Shown here piece by piece: positions 27,381 to 36,519 of a stretch of 64,000 nucleotides of DNA (position 1 is the stretch's first letter; every line of letters begins with the position of its first letter). Under the pieces are notes generated by a model. That model searched no databases, had not been told where the DNA came from, and saw nothing but the letters and a program-made list of their open reading frames with translations. A program made the position numbers and the translations under genes. The stretch lies in the NCBI GenBank assembly GCA_902778175.1, contig CACYWT010000008.1:16624-80623 (forward strand), in the 5' to 3' direction. This DNA is from an uncultured Ruminococcus sp. Its GTDB lineage: Bacteria; Bacillota; Clostridia; Oscillospirales; Acutalibacteraceae.

Positions 27381-28115
27381 TCAATCCTCAAGCGGAACAT
27401 GAACACCGTCGAGTCTTGCAGCGATCCGGTCAAAAGCATAAACAGCCTTTAACCTTCCCTCAACAGGTTCGCCCCTCTGGGTAAGAGAAGCCACGGCGTT
27501 ATCTTCCGGAACAATACCAAGAAGTCTTACACCTGACCTGTCTATTACTGCGTCAAGATCAGGAAAAACATTCATTTTTCTGAATTTTCGTTCGTTAAAG
27601 CGGTTAATAACAAGCAGTATCGAGGGAATATTCATTTCTTTCAGCCTGCTCCGAACCTTATCACAGCTGCGAACCGAAAGCGGCTCCGCATTGGCAACGA
27701 TTATCGCCCTATGAGCCGATACCGCAGCCGACTGAAATCCTGTGCCTATTCCGGCAGGACAGTCGATAAGGATATGGTCGTAATATTTTTCAAGCACCCT
27801 TACGAGCTGCTTCATTATATACGGGCTTACCTTATCCCTGACATTCTGCGGCGCCGGAAGAATGTAAAGCTCCGGTACAGTTTTACACGGATATATGGCA
27901 CTGTCAGGCGGACAATTTCCGATGACTATATCGGCAATATCAAATACAAGCTCGCCGCTGACGCCAAGCATCAGATCAATACCTCTCATTCCTGCATCGC
28001 AGTCAATGATAAGTACTCTGCTGCCCCTCCTGACAAGGGCTGCGCCAAGACCGGCTGCAAGTGTGGATTTGCCTGTTCCGCCCTTTCCCGATGTAATAAC
28101 TGTCACTTTTCCCAT
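27381..28115 (-). CDS. minD: MinD-like septum-positioning ATPase lacking the membrane-targeting tail
   Basis: A 244-residue ParA/MinD-family ATPase. The deviant Walker A is SGKGGTGKST near residue 9, with both signature lysines. IIDCDAGMRGIDLMLG and DHILIDCPAGIGTGFQSA match MinD. The alignment ends at AARLDGVHVPLED, where Bacillus MinD continues for about 20 more residues including its amphipathic membrane-targeting helix. Neither minC nor minE is encoded beside it, although the neighbourhood is the usual mre-pbp2-min order. It may therefore attach to the membrane through a partner, or act differently from classical MinD. A sigma-A promoter sits just upstream, so it is not simply an extension of the mre operon. 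Confidence 0.75.
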   Translation of the reverse strand: MGKVTVITSGKGGTGKSTLAAGLGAALVRRGSRVLIIDCDAGMRGIDLMLGVSGELVFDIADIVIGNCPPDSAIYPCKTVPELYILPAPQNVRDKVSPYIMKQLVRVLEKYYDHILIDCPAGIGTGFQSAAVSAHRAIIVANAEPLSVRSCDKVRSRLKEMNIPSILLVINRFNERKFRKMNVFPDLDAVIDRSGVRLLGIVPEDNAVASLTQRGEPVEGRLKAVYAFDRIAARLDGVHVPLED

Positions 28116-28135
28116 TTTCAGATACCTCTCTATTT

Positions 28136-28164
28136 ACATTAGCACAATTTTTACATAAAGTCAA
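28136..28164 (-). promoter_or_regulatory. Promoter of the minD-like gene and mgsA
   Basis: On the minus strand TTGACT (28164-28159), 17 bases, then TAATGT (28141-28136), about 20 bases before the ATG. Confidence 0.6.
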
Positions 28165-28194
28165 GAGCAAATAGATAATTTTCATACACATTAA

Positions 28195-28345
28195 ACATAT
28201 TGCTGTACTTTCGCATTTTATAACCGCAAAGTATGTCCCCCGAGTCTCGCCTGCCGGCTCGGTCGGTGCTTCTGCTTCGCAGAGGTGTCCACTGGACACC
28301 CGCACCCTCTAAGGAAGCAAAGCTTTTAATGCTTTTTCCCGGACA
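28195..28345. repeat. GC-rich multi-hairpin intergenic element
   Basis: This lies in the 327-base gap between the mrdA end and the minD-like gene. It stands out as GC-rich in AT-rich flanks. It holds GGTGTCC/GGACACC with loop ACT, CTTCTGC/GCAGAGG with loop TTC, and CCGAG/CTCGG around a GCCGGC core. There is no T-run on either strand, so it is not a plain terminator. It looks like a dispersed palindromic extragenic element or a structured RNA; no second copy is in this window. A minus-strand frame of 107 codons through it shows no protein family and I do not count it as a gene. Confidence 0.45.
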
Positions 28346-28442
28346 GAAATTTCCGCTTTTATAAGGAATACTCCATATATATGACATTCTAAGCGTAAAA
28401 CTATCATAACATAAAGCAATGCCCGAAAACGGGCGAAAAAAA

Positions 28443-30446
28443 TCATTCGCTTGCTTCGGGCTTTTTGTTATCAAGATGAAAATATTCTGTCATTACTTTT
28501 TTTGCAGCATTGATCGCAACCGCACTTTTTGCACCATGTTCAACCATGACGCCGATTGCGATTCTGGGATTTTCATATGGGGCAAAACAGATAAAGTTCG
28601 CATGGTCGGAACCTGAGTTTTCTGCTGTACCTGTTTTGCCGGCTATCTGCATCGGGAAACCGTCAAGCGGATAGTAACTGTTTGTTGCCATATTCATTGC
28701 TTTTTTGACTTCATTGAGATTCTGGGTACTGACGCCCATCTTATCCATAACCTCCGGCTCTGTCTTATAAATCACTTCAGAACCGTAATAGGATTCCACT
28801 CTGTCAACAACGTGCGAACGCAGACGAGTACCGCCGTTTGCGAGAGTCGCTGCGTATGTTGCAAGCTGCAGCGGTGTGAACTGGTTATCCGACTGACCGA
28901 TTCCCGCCGGAGAAACAAAGCTTTCATACCACTGAGATCCCATTTCCCGGCTGTATTCAGGTCCTGCAAGAGTACCGCGGCTTTCGGCTATCTCTACTCC
29001 TGTACGCACACCAAGACCGCAGCGCTTAGCATACATATCAATATTATCAATTCCGAGCAATCTTGCAGTTTCCGCAAAGAATACGTTGCACGAATCACGG
29101 ATACCCTGATACATATCTATTTCACCGTGATAACCCATACACCAAAGATGCAGACCGTTCTTTGTATATTCTCCCTGACAGTTTATATGCGTTTTTGTGG
29201 TGATAGCTTTTTCCTGCAAAGCAGCAGACGCCACCATCGGCTTGAACGTCGAACCGGGTGCAAGCGCGCCCATGAATGCTCTGTCAAACAGAGGAACATT
29301 TTTATCAGAAGCGAGCTTTTCATAGTCGCTGTAATATTTTGAAAGGTCATACGAAGGATAGCTTGCTGCGCACAAAACAGAAAAATCACTGATATTCAGT
29401 ACTACCATTGCGGCGCCCTTACAATCTGCGCCCATGTTTTTATCTCCGATATCCTTTGCATAGTCGTTTGCTTCCTTGACTGCTTCCTTGAGAGCCTTCT
29501 GGGCTGTCTTTTGCAGTCCTGAATCAAGCGTCAGATATACCGAATTTCCAGGGTGGGATTTTACGGTGCTCTTGATCGAGATCTTATCATCGGCGCTGAC
29601 CTCATATGTTATGCTTCCGCTGCTGCCGCGAAGTTCCTTTTCAAGCGCGCTTTCAACACCGCTTTTTCCAAGTCTGTCAGTATATGAATAGCCTTTGTTT
29701 TTCAGCTCGGTATATTCATCAGCAGAAATAAGACCTGTAACTCCTACCATATGCGGAGCAACAGTACCGTTTTCATAAACGCGCACAGCAGTCGATTCTG
29801 TTGTAACCCCCTGAACAGACTGCATATTTTCCGAGATCACATTCATTGCACGTTCGCTTATCTCATCGGCAAAAACATACGGATTGCTCCTGCTGTAGCC
29901 AAGCCGGTTCATATTGTAGCGAACACTGATTATATCTCTTTGCTGTTTTTTGGAATAATCCTCGCAACCGTATTTTTCAACAAGCTTTGCCATACATTCC
30001 GCCGCTGTGGAATACGGGTTCATGTTGAGGTTATCCTTGCTTTTCAGTTCATCTATTTCGCTGGTTTTCTTTTCATCAAACGAATAGTTCCCGTCTGCAT
30101 CAACCTTTATCGGAAGCTCGTCCTTCCATTTTCCGCCGCAGCTTTCGATAAGAGCAGTCAGCTTGACAATGTTATCATTCAGTTCTTCATCGGGCATGAA
30201 TATCTTGTTTATAACTACACGGTAACCTGTTTTATTCACAGCAAGCGGAACCCCGTTCACATCAAATATCTCACCGCGGATAGCATCGGTTTCCACAGTA
30301 TATTCCGTGGACGTCAGGGCTATTTCATTATAATAATCTTTCTGGAATACCTGCCACTGAACAAGACGGGCGGACAAAGCGGCAAATGCAACAAGCATTA
30401 TTATTATTACAAGTACCGAACGCCATTTTCTGACTTTTACTTCCAT
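28443..30446 (-). CDS. mrdA: Penicillin-binding protein 2, elongation transpeptidase
   Basis: A 667-residue class B penicillin-binding protein that cross-links peptidoglycan during rod elongation. A single membrane anchor lies near residues 10-32 (SVLVIIIMLVAFAALS) and the dimerisation domain near 55-260. The transpeptidase domain has SXXK in APGSTFKPM, SXN in RDSCN, and KTG in IAGKTGTAENSG. It lies at the end of mreB-mreC-mreD-mrdA, the usual elongasome order. No rodA follows, so its polymerase partner is encoded elsewhere. GGGAGG lies about nine bases before the ATG. Confidence 0.95.
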   Translation of the reverse strand: MEVKVRKWRSVLVIIIMLVAFAALSARLVQWQVFQKDYYNEIALTSTEYTVETDAIRGEIFDVNGVPLAVNKTGYRVVINKIFMPDEELNDNIVKLTALIESCGGKWKDELPIKVDADGNYSFDEKKTSEIDELKSKDNLNMNPYSTAAECMAKLVEKYGCEDYSKKQQRDIISVRYNMNRLGYSRSNPYVFADEISERAMNVISENMQSVQGVTTESTAVRVYENGTVAPHMVGVTGLISADEYTELKNKGYSYTDRLGKSGVESALEKELRGSSGSITYEVSADDKISIKSTVKSHPGNSVYLTLDSGLQKTAQKALKEAVKEANDYAKDIGDKNMGADCKGAAMVVLNISDFSVLCAASYPSYDLSKYYSDYEKLASDKNVPLFDRAFMGALAPGSTFKPMVASAALQEKAITTKTHINCQGEYTKNGLHLWCMGYHGEIDMYQGIRDSCNVFFAETARLLGIDNIDMYAKRCGLGVRTGVEIAESRGTLAGPEYSREMGSQWYESFVSPAGIGQSDNQFTPLQLATYAATLANGGTRLRSHVVDRVESYYGSEVIYKTEPEVMDKMGVSTQNLNEVKKAMNMATNSYYPLDGFPMQIAGKTGTAENSGSDHANFICFAPYENPRIAIGVMVEHGAKSAVAINAAKKVMTEYFHLDNKKPEASE

Positions 30447-30461
30447 GTATTTCCGCCTCCC

Positions 30462-30968
30462 TTAGTCCTGACTTGTTCTTGAAGCGATAAAACGGTTTAT
30501 ACCGTAAAATACGGGTATAAATGCAAAAGTATATATTATTTTTGACACATAATGGGTCAGAAAATAATTCAGTTCATTTCCGTAACCCATCAGCACATAG
30601 AATAATAAAAACTGTCCTGTTATTATTACGGGTACGCTTATTGCGCCGATGATAACTGCTGTCAGAAGATTTGTACGGATATAGTTTTCCATAAGTATGC
30701 TGATAATATAACACGCTATGGCAAGCATTATCGCATAATAGCCGACAGGACCGCTGTATCCGGAATCTGCAAGCAGTCCTGCCGCAACTCCGAATGCTAT
30801 AGAAGGTATTTCCCCTTCAAAAATAGCTATTGTCAGCGCTATCGGCAGCATAAGCACCGGACGTCCGCCGAATACCTCAAGAGTGAGCGCAGGTATGCTT
30901 TGAATGACAAAGCACAGCAGAAGCTCCAGCGAAAATGCTGTATATTTTACAAAATTAATTCTTTTCAT
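30462..30968 (-). CDS. mreD: Rod shape-determining protein MreD
   Basis: A 168-residue membrane protein with five or six hydrophobic segments. It starts MKRINFVKYTAFSLELLLCFV and contains RPVLMLPIALTIAIFEGEIPSIAFGVAAGLLADSGYSGPVG, which resembles the conserved centre of MreD. MreD links MreC and the elongation synthases in the membrane. It lies 14 bases after mreC and 15 before mrdA. The assignment rests on position and the central motif, as the family is poorly conserved. The ribosome binding site is weak (GAGAG). Confidence 0.88.
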   Translation of the reverse strand: MKRINFVKYTAFSLELLLCFVIQSIPALTLEVFGGRPVLMLPIALTIAIFEGEIPSIAFGVAAGLLADSGYSGPVGYYAIMLAIACYIISILMENYIRTNLLTAVIIGAISVPVIITGQFLLFYVLMGYGNELNYFLTHYVSKIIYTFAFIPVFYGINRFIASRTSQD

Positions 30969-30982
30969 AAGCTTTCGCTCTC

Positions 30983-31867
30983 TCAGGATTTTTTCTTTTC
31001 GGAGGCTTTGCTGCTTTCCTCCCTGAATTCGTCTATTTCGCCCTTGCCGCTGAAATTGGTAATTATCGCAGCACCGGTAATCGTCCTGACATCTTCAAAC
31101 GGCTTGATAAGAGCAACAGGCATTCCCGAATATCCGTCATAATCGACCTTGCTGACCGTGCCTATCCTGATATTTTTCGGATAAAGACCGCCATAACCCG
31201 AAGTAACGATTATATCGCCTGTTTTTACGGTATTCTGGGCAGAAATATTCTTCATCACTGCAATACCGTCATCACTGTATTCTGACTTTCCCGAAACAAC
31301 ACCCTCGTCCCCTGTACGCTTATCAACGGAGCCTACCTGTGACGCAGGAGATATTATCGAGGTCACCTTGCAGCTTTTCAGATTAACCTCGCATACATAT
31401 CCTACAAGCCCGTTATCAGTCATAACAGGATCGTTTACCTTAACTCCGTCCGTGCTGCCTTTGTCAAGAATAAAACCGTAGAAATTTTCATTCGGGTCGC
31501 GTGAGATAACGGTAGACGGCATTACAGAAAAATCTTCATTGTTTTTCTTTATATTATAAAACTTATACAGTTCGTCATTTTCTTTTTTCAGATCATAGTA
31601 TTCAACGAGCATTTCATTAAGACGGCGGTTTTCCTCCGCAAGCTCGCTGTTCTCCTTTTCGAGCTCTTCATTACTTCTCGGAGGAGTGATCTTTTCTCCT
31701 GCGGAATTTGTTGCGTCTGTCGCAACACGCTGAAGAGGCACAATGATGAATCCGTTTACAATGCCTCCCACAGCCGGATTGCCTGCAGTGATAAGAGCTA
31801 CCACCAGCAATATGCAAATTGTTGTAATGAGAACCTTAAATCCTTTTCCAGAAGTCACTCTGTTCAT
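30983..31867 (-). CDS. mreC: Cell shape-determining protein MreC
   Basis: A 294-residue bitopic protein. The membrane anchor is near residues 10-32, followed by a coiled coil (about 65-105, SNEELEKENSELAEENRRLNEML). Two beta-barrel lobes follow with FYGFILDKGSTDGVKVNDPVMTDNGLVGYV and ITSGYGGLYPKNIRIGTVSKV. MreC scaffolds the elongasome outside the membrane. A charged tail (EFREESSKASEKKKS) extends beyond the usual end. GGAGG lies six bases before the ATG. A 122-base gap containing an imperfect hairpin separates it from mreB. Confidence 0.95.
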   Translation of the reverse strand: MNRVTSGKGFKVLITTICILLVVALITAGNPAVGGIVNGFIIVPLQRVATDATNSAGEKITPPRSNEELEKENSELAEENRRLNEMLVEYYDLKKENDELYKFYNIKKNNEDFSVMPSTVISRDPNENFYGFILDKGSTDGVKVNDPVMTDNGLVGYVCEVNLKSCKVTSIISPASQVGSVDKRTGDEGVVSGKSEYSDDGIAVMKNISAQNTVKTGDIIVTSGYGGLYPKNIRIGTVSKVDYDGYSGMPVALIKPFEDVRTITGAAIITNFSGKGEIDEFREESSKASEKKKS

Positions 31868-31928
31868 TTATTTCCTCCGGATCATAACAAATACGGGATA
31901 CCCTTTTAACTGAGCATCCCGAAACACT

Positions 31929-31972
31929 TTAGGAAGCACTGATCAAATAACGCGATCCATTCAGTGTTTCCT
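31929..31972 (-). other. Hairpin between mreB and mreC
   Basis: On the minus strand GGAAACACTGA pairs with TCAGTGCTTCC with one mismatch and an 18-base loop. No T-run follows, so it may be a processing or attenuation hairpin that sets mreB above mreC expression. Confidence 0.45.
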
Positions 31973-31989
31973 TTACAATAATCCCTGTA

Positions 31990-32988
31990 TTATCTTCTGC
32001 GGGATCTTCCTTTTCCAAGACGATCCAGACGTTTGCCTGTTCCGTCTACAACACAGTCAAGGGGACGTTCAGCAACATGAACAGGCATACTCGTTTCCTG
32101 AGCTACAAGAAGTTCAAGTCCTCTGAGCAATGCTCCTCCTCCTGTGAGCATAATTCCGTTGTCTATGATATCTGCGCTGAGTTCCGGAGGCGTCTGCTCC
32201 AGAGTGGTCTTGATCGCCTCGATGATGACCGAGAGCGGATCTGCAAGCGCATCTCTGACCTCTGCAGCGGAAATAATAACGTCCTTAGGAAGACCGTCCA
32301 TAAGATTTCTTCCCTTGATCTGCATACTGCCCTCACCCTCGTAAGGATATGCTGAACCTATACCTATTTTGATCTCCTCAGCGGTTCTTTCACCGATAAG
32401 GAGGTTATATTTCTTCTTGACATACTGGATTATGGATTCGTCGAATTTATCTCCCGCAACTCTTACGGAACAAGCCGTAACGATATCATCAAGAGAAATA
32501 ATTGCGACCTCAGATGTACCTCCGCCGATATCAACGACCATGCTTCCCTCAGGACGGGTCACGGGAAGACCTGCTCCAATAGCGGCAGCCATAGGCTCTT
32601 CGATAAGCTCTACCTGCTTTACTCCTGCTCTGCGCACTGCATCATCAACGGCTCTGCGTTCAACATCAGTAACACCGGACGGTATGCATACAATAACACG
32701 CGGCTTGCTGAATGCAGATGTCTTGACGACCATCCTTATGAAACGGTTGAGCATTGTTGCGGTAATATCAAAATCAGCGATAACGCCGTCTTTAAGAGGA
32801 CGGACTGCTACGATCGAACCGGGAGTCCTGCCGATCATATCCTTTGCCTTTGAACCGACAGCAACAACGCAGTCAGTACGGACATCAACTGCAACTACGG
32901 AAGGCTCGCGCATTACTATGCCCTTGCCCTTCATGTATACCAGAGTATTGGCTGTTCCGAGATCAATACCTATATCCTTTGAAAACAT
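31990..32988 (-). CDS. mreB: Rod shape-determining actin MreB
   Basis: A 332-residue actin-like ATPase. The phosphate-1 loop is [21 protein letters not shown], split here as [43 protein letters not shown] and [12 protein letters not shown] complete the nucleotide site. It forms membrane-associated filaments that direct the elongation machinery. The protein ends in the basic run KGRSRRR. It is the first gene of mreB-mreC-mreD-mrdA and is preceded by two sigma-A-like promoters. Confidence 0.97.
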   Translation of the reverse strand: MFSKDIGIDLGTANTLVYMKGKGIVMREPSVVAVDVRTDCVVAVGSKAKDMIGRTPGSIVAVRPLKDGVIADFDITATMLNRFIRMVVKTSAFSKPRVIVCIPSGVTDVERRAVDDAVRRAGVKQVELIEEPMAAAIGAGLPVTRPEGSMVVDIGGGTSEVAIISLDDIVTACSVRVAGDKFDESIIQYVKKKYNLLIGERTAEEIKIGIGSAYPYEGEGSMQIKGRNLMDGLPKDVIISAAEVRDALADPLSVIIEAIKTTLEQTPPELSADIIDNGIMLTGGGALLRGLELLVAQETSMPVHVAERPLDCVVDGTGKRLDRLGKGRSRRR

Positions 32989-33011
32989 ATGATTCCTTCT
33001 CCCTTTTCCCT

Positions 33012-33039
33012 ATTATACGATTACTGTTCATTTTGTAAA
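33012..33039 (-). promoter_or_regulatory. mreB proximal promoter
   Basis: On the minus strand TTTACA (33039-33034), 16 bases, then TATAAT (33017-33012). Confidence 0.6.
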
Positions 33040-33080
33040 GCCATTTCAAAGGCATATGCTTATGACATACCTCAGAGTAT

Positions 33081-33109
33081 ATTATACGCTCAAAATATGC
33101 CAATCTCAA
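33081..33109 (-). promoter_or_regulatory. mreB distal promoter
   Basis: On the minus strand TTGAGA (33109-33104), 17 bases, then TATAAT (33086-33081). The two promoters are about 70 bases apart. Confidence 0.65.
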
Positions 33110-33225
33110 CTAAAAAATCAGCTTTGAGAAAACTTCTGCTTTAATATGAAAAATGATAGGTACTGCCAATTATTTTTTGTATATTTCAATGAAAAACCAA
33201 TGGCTTTTTTATGCGATACGACAAA

Positions 33226-33672
33226 TCATAATCTTCCGCTGGAGCCGAATCCCCCTTCTCCGCGCTCTGTACTTCCAAGCTCGTCAATTTCTGTAAACAG
33301 CGTACAGCACACGGGCATTATTACCATCTGGGCTATTCTTTCATCGGGATCAATGGTATACTCCTTATCGGAAACATTACACAGACCGACGCATATTTCT
33401 CCGCGGTAATCGCTGTCAACAACACCGACGCCATTGGAAAGACATATGCCGTGCTTTACTCCGAGTCCGCTGCGCGCAAAAAGAAACGCAGCAAAATCGG
33501 GAGAAGATAACTCTATTGCGATACCGGTCGGTATTTTTACAAGATCACCCGGTTTTATGGTTACTGGTTCGTCTATACAGGCATAAAGATCTGCTCCTGC
33601 CGAGCCCTCTGTTGCCCGGCACGGAAGCTTGGCTTTAGTGTTGAGCTTTTTCACTTTTACTGTCTTATCCAT
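33226..33672 (-). CDS. dut: dUTP diphosphatase
   Basis: A 148-residue trimeric dUTPase that hydrolyses dUTP to dUMP and pyrophosphate. All five motifs appear in order: EGSAGADLYA, ARSGLGVKHG, GVGVVDSDYRGE, ERIAQMVI, and the C-terminal RGEGGFGSSGR arm. I chose the ATG at 33672 with AGAGG seven bases upstream. An ATG six codons earlier also has a purine-rich site and cannot be excluded. It starts 26 bases after the U32 gene, so the two are likely co-transcribed. Confidence 0.96.
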   Translation of the reverse strand: MDKTVKVKKLNTKAKLPCRATEGSAGADLYACIDEPVTIKPGDLVKIPTGIAIELSSPDFAAFLFARSGLGVKHGICLSNGVGVVDSDYRGEICVGLCNVSDKEYTIDPDERIAQMVIMPVCCTLFTEIDELGSTERGEGGFGSSGRL

Positions 33673-33698
33673 AAGATTTCCTCTTTTCATATTTCCTT

Positions 33699-35771
33699 TT
33701 ATTCGGTTCCCCTGTAGTACAGACCACGGGTATATACGGTTTTCGGCACTGTATGATTCCTGTACATTTCAAGCATTTGCAAACGCTGCTCCGGCGTTTC
33801 GGTACTGAAACGGAGAACCTCGAAGCTGATCCCTTTTAGCTCATGATATCTGTCTGACATTATCAGCGGAACACTGTTCAGTATTTCCGTACACGCGCCA
33901 AAACACTGCATCGGGAAGGTTATTCCCTTGCGGTCGCGTATGGTCGGCGCAGTATCACAGCGCTTGCAGCCTCGTCCGTCATTCTGCGCAGGACAGTTTC
34001 TTGTCAGCATCAGCGGCAGCCTGCCCATGGATATTATTCCTATCGGTATCTTTCCGCCCAGACGGGTTATCTGCTCAAGCGTAAGCTCAAAGGAAACTTC
34101 CGTATCAAGCATTCCCTGTCTTTCAGCCCAGAGCAGCGACTCTGTATTTGATATATTAAGACCGAAGCCTCCGTGAACGTCCATATCAAGCCGTCTGGCG
34201 ATCTCCACAGCGCCGACATTTCCGGCAAGGACCTCATTTATACCGAGTTCCCTGACTCTTTCAAGCTCCCTGATGATCTTTTTTTCCAGACCGAACATTC
34301 CCCTCGGTATTTCGACAGCAACGGCAAAGCCTCTGTCAAGCAGATCATCAATCTGACTGCTGGCAATTGTGAGAGGAACATAAATAAGCTCACTGTCAAG
34401 AAAATCATCAGGTATATTCCCGTCGGGAAAACGTGCGCGGTAGTTCGACGGAAGCGATCTTCCGCGTGATACGACCGGTTCTCTTTCCAAAGACGTAAAA
34501 GGAACAGACCGCAATTCACTTCGCTCAGAGGAAAGAATATCAAGACACTGCGTTCTCATCAGGTTAAGCGCAGAAGCAGGAAGCATCAAACCTTCTTCTA
34601 TTTCGGCGGACAGTGAATTCATTATAAACGGAGTTCCGCCAGTCTTGGATATGCTTTTTTCGGCACGTTCTTTGTCAAGAGGAAGCTTTATTGCTTTTTC
34701 CGGAGCAGCTCCTTCAGCAGAGGAAAAAAAACCGTCACCGTCACGGGCGGTAAGAACAGAAGGCTTTCCCTGCTGAACCTTCAAACTGAAATCCACCGGT
34801 ATATGCTGACGCTCTTTTTTATATATTTCATGAATGGAAGCAAGCATTTTGCTGTCCGCAGCCTGAACATTTTCTTTTGAACGGATACCGAACATAGACA
34901 GTCCCCGTTTGCCGCTGTAATATCCCTCCGTAAATCCGGAACGCGAAAAAACCGCCTCAAGCTTGTCGTACAGTTCAGCAGAAACAGTTCCGCTGTCAAG
35001 ACTCTGACGACACGCCGCGACTGCAGCGGCAACATATTCCGGACGTTTCATCCTGCCTTCGATTTTTGCTGACGCTATTCCCATCTGCTCAAGCTCACGC
35101 AGATGCTCTATTATCGAAAGATCCTTCAGACTCAGATCATGACCTGTTCCGCCCTTTACGGAAAAAGGAAGGCGGCATGGCTGAGCGCAGGCTCCCCTGT
35201 TTCCGCTGCGTGAACCGAGCATTGCGCTGAAATAGCACTGACCGGAAACACTCATACATAATGCTCCGTGAACAAATACCTCCAGCTCAACAGGACAATC
35301 CCTGGCTATCTCCTCTATTTCCGCAGCGGAAAGCTCACGGGAAAGCACAACACGGGTAAGTCCCATTTTCCAGAGATTTTCCACACCGGCACGGGTATGT
35401 ACAGAAAGCTGAGTCGAACCGTGTACCGGCATTTCGGGAGCAAAGCTCCTGACAAGGGAGATCAGTCCCGTATCCTGCATTATAAGCGCGTCAACACCTG
35501 TGTTGCAGGCAAATTCTATAAGTGAAAGCGCGTCGTCGATTTCATCATCATGAACAAGAATATTACAGGCAAGATGAACCGCAACTCCGTTAAGATGACA
35601 AAGCCTGACAGTTTCGGCAAGCTGTTCACGGCTGAAATTATGCGCCGAAGCACGCGCACTGAAAGATGACGCCCCGAGGTATATCGCATCGGCTCCGGCT
35701 CTTACGGCAGGCAGCACCGAATCTGTTCCTCCTGCAGGAGCCAATATCTCAAGCTTTCCCAAATATATCAC
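33699..35771 (-). CDS. U32 family protein (RlhA/YhbU-type, long form)
   Basis: A 690-residue protein. The N-terminal barrel starts LEILAPAGGTDSVLPAVRAGADAIYLG. The cluster GALCMSVSGQCYF through NRGACAQPCR carries four conserved cysteines that bind an iron-sulphur cluster in this family. A C-terminal DUF3656-like half makes it about twice the length of short members. Related enzymes RlhA and TrhP hydroxylate rRNA or tRNA; the exact substrate here is inference, and collagenase annotations of the family are historical. The start is uncertain: GTG at 35771, or TTG at 35762, which has a purine-rich stretch at better spacing. It is followed by dut and preceded by zapA, 21 bases away. Confidence 0.85.
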   Translation of the reverse strand: MIYLGKLEILAPAGGTDSVLPAVRAGADAIYLGASSFSARASAHNFSREQLAETVRLCHLNGVAVHLACNILVHDDEIDDALSLIEFACNTGVDALIMQDTGLISLVRSFAPEMPVHGSTQLSVHTRAGVENLWKMGLTRVVLSRELSAAEIEEIARDCPVELEVFVHGALCMSVSGQCYFSAMLGSRSGNRGACAQPCRLPFSVKGGTGHDLSLKDLSIIEHLRELEQMGIASAKIEGRMKRPEYVAAAVAACRQSLDSGTVSAELYDKLEAVFSRSGFTEGYYSGKRGLSMFGIRSKENVQAADSKMLASIHEIYKKERQHIPVDFSLKVQQGKPSVLTARDGDGFFSSAEGAAPEKAIKLPLDKERAEKSISKTGGTPFIMNSLSAEIEEGLMLPASALNLMRTQCLDILSSERSELRSVPFTSLEREPVVSRGRSLPSNYRARFPDGNIPDDFLDSELIYVPLTIASSQIDDLLDRGFAVAVEIPRGMFGLEKKIIRELERVRELGINEVLAGNVGAVEIARRLDMDVHGGFGLNISNTESLLWAERQGMLDTEVSFELTLEQITRLGGKIPIGIISMGRLPLMLTRNCPAQNDGRGCKRCDTAPTIRDRKGITFPMQCFGACTEILNSVPLIMSDRYHELKGISFEVLRFSTETPEQRLQMLEMYRNHTVPKTVYTRGLYYRGTE

Positions 35772-35792
35772 TCTTTCTCAGAAAACGAAAAA

Positions 35793-36269
35793 TCATTTTT
35801 TATCATTCAGAAAGGAAAGGTTTTCAAATTCATCATCTTCGGCTTCATTGGCGGAAGATTTTCTGACCGTCTTTACAGCAGCCGAAACAGGCGCAGGATC
35901 ATTATTTCTTCCCTTATCACCAAGACGCTTGCGGTATGTTTCAATATCCTTGCGGAGCTTTTCATTTTCTCTTGCTGCTTCCTCAAAATCAGTACGGTAT
36001 TTTGTTGCCTCGCTGAGATATTCCTTTACCTGAATGCGAAGTCTGTCGGAATCCTCCTGCGCCTTTGTAAGATTATCACAAAGGTTGAGCGCTGCAAGCA
36101 TTACTGCCGAATTCAGAGAAAGCCCCGGCGCACTGCGGCGGACAGAGCTGATCTCATCATTGAGTCTTGCCGCAACGGAACGTGTGTATTCCTCGCCTTC
36201 TACGCTGAGAACAGTAAATTTTGTTCCTGCAATATCTATTTTTATGCGGTTTTTAGTCTGGTTTTCCAT
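35793..36269 (-). CDS. zapA: Cell division protein ZapA
   Basis: A 158-residue protein. The N-terminal ZapA domain (about 1-75) has NRIKIDIAGTKFTVLSVEGEEYTRSVAARLNDEI, shown here as IDIAGTKFTV and EYTRSVAARLND, with an LAALNLCDNL helix. A long coiled coil (about 78-125) and a charged tail follow; the tail makes it longer than the common 85-110 residues. ZapA bundles FtsZ filaments at mid-cell. AGGGG lies nine bases before the ATG. The first gene of a zapA-U32-dut run, as in other Clostridia. Confidence 0.88.
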   Translation of the reverse strand: MENQTKNRIKIDIAGTKFTVLSVEGEEYTRSVAARLNDEISSVRRSAPGLSLNSAVMLAALNLCDNLTKAQEDSDRLRIQVKEYLSEATKYRTDFEEAARENEKLRKDIETYRKRLGDKGRNNDPAPVSAAVKTVRKSSANEAEDDEFENLSFLNDKK

Positions 36270-36519
36270 TGAAATACCCCTTTGTTCAGATTTTTAAGTC
36301 TTTTATGAAACAACTTTACAGTTATTATAATACATTTTTATCTAATAATAAAGTATTTATTAAAAAATAAAAAATATCGGTCAGCGATTTTTTAAAATAT
36401 GGAAATAATATGCGATTTTTTATTGAAAAAAATCATATAATAAGTTATATTTATTATAACGGTATTATAAATTCAAAGCATTAAAAAACAGAATTATAAC
36501 AATAATAAAGGAGCATGAT
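36270..36519. other. AT-rich divergent intergenic region
   Basis: This 250-base region between zapA and the next plus-strand gene is very AT-rich. Several TATAAT-like -10 boxes occur (for example on the minus strand at about 36326-36331), but I cannot pair any of them with a convincing -35. No hairpin, repeat or reading frame stands out. Confidence 0.5.

Noticed and set aside
28151..28474. A 107-codon minus-strand frame in the mrdA-minD gap
   Set aside because: It translates the GC-rich hairpin block, overlaps the mrdA end and the minD-like promoter, and has no ribosome binding site or family.
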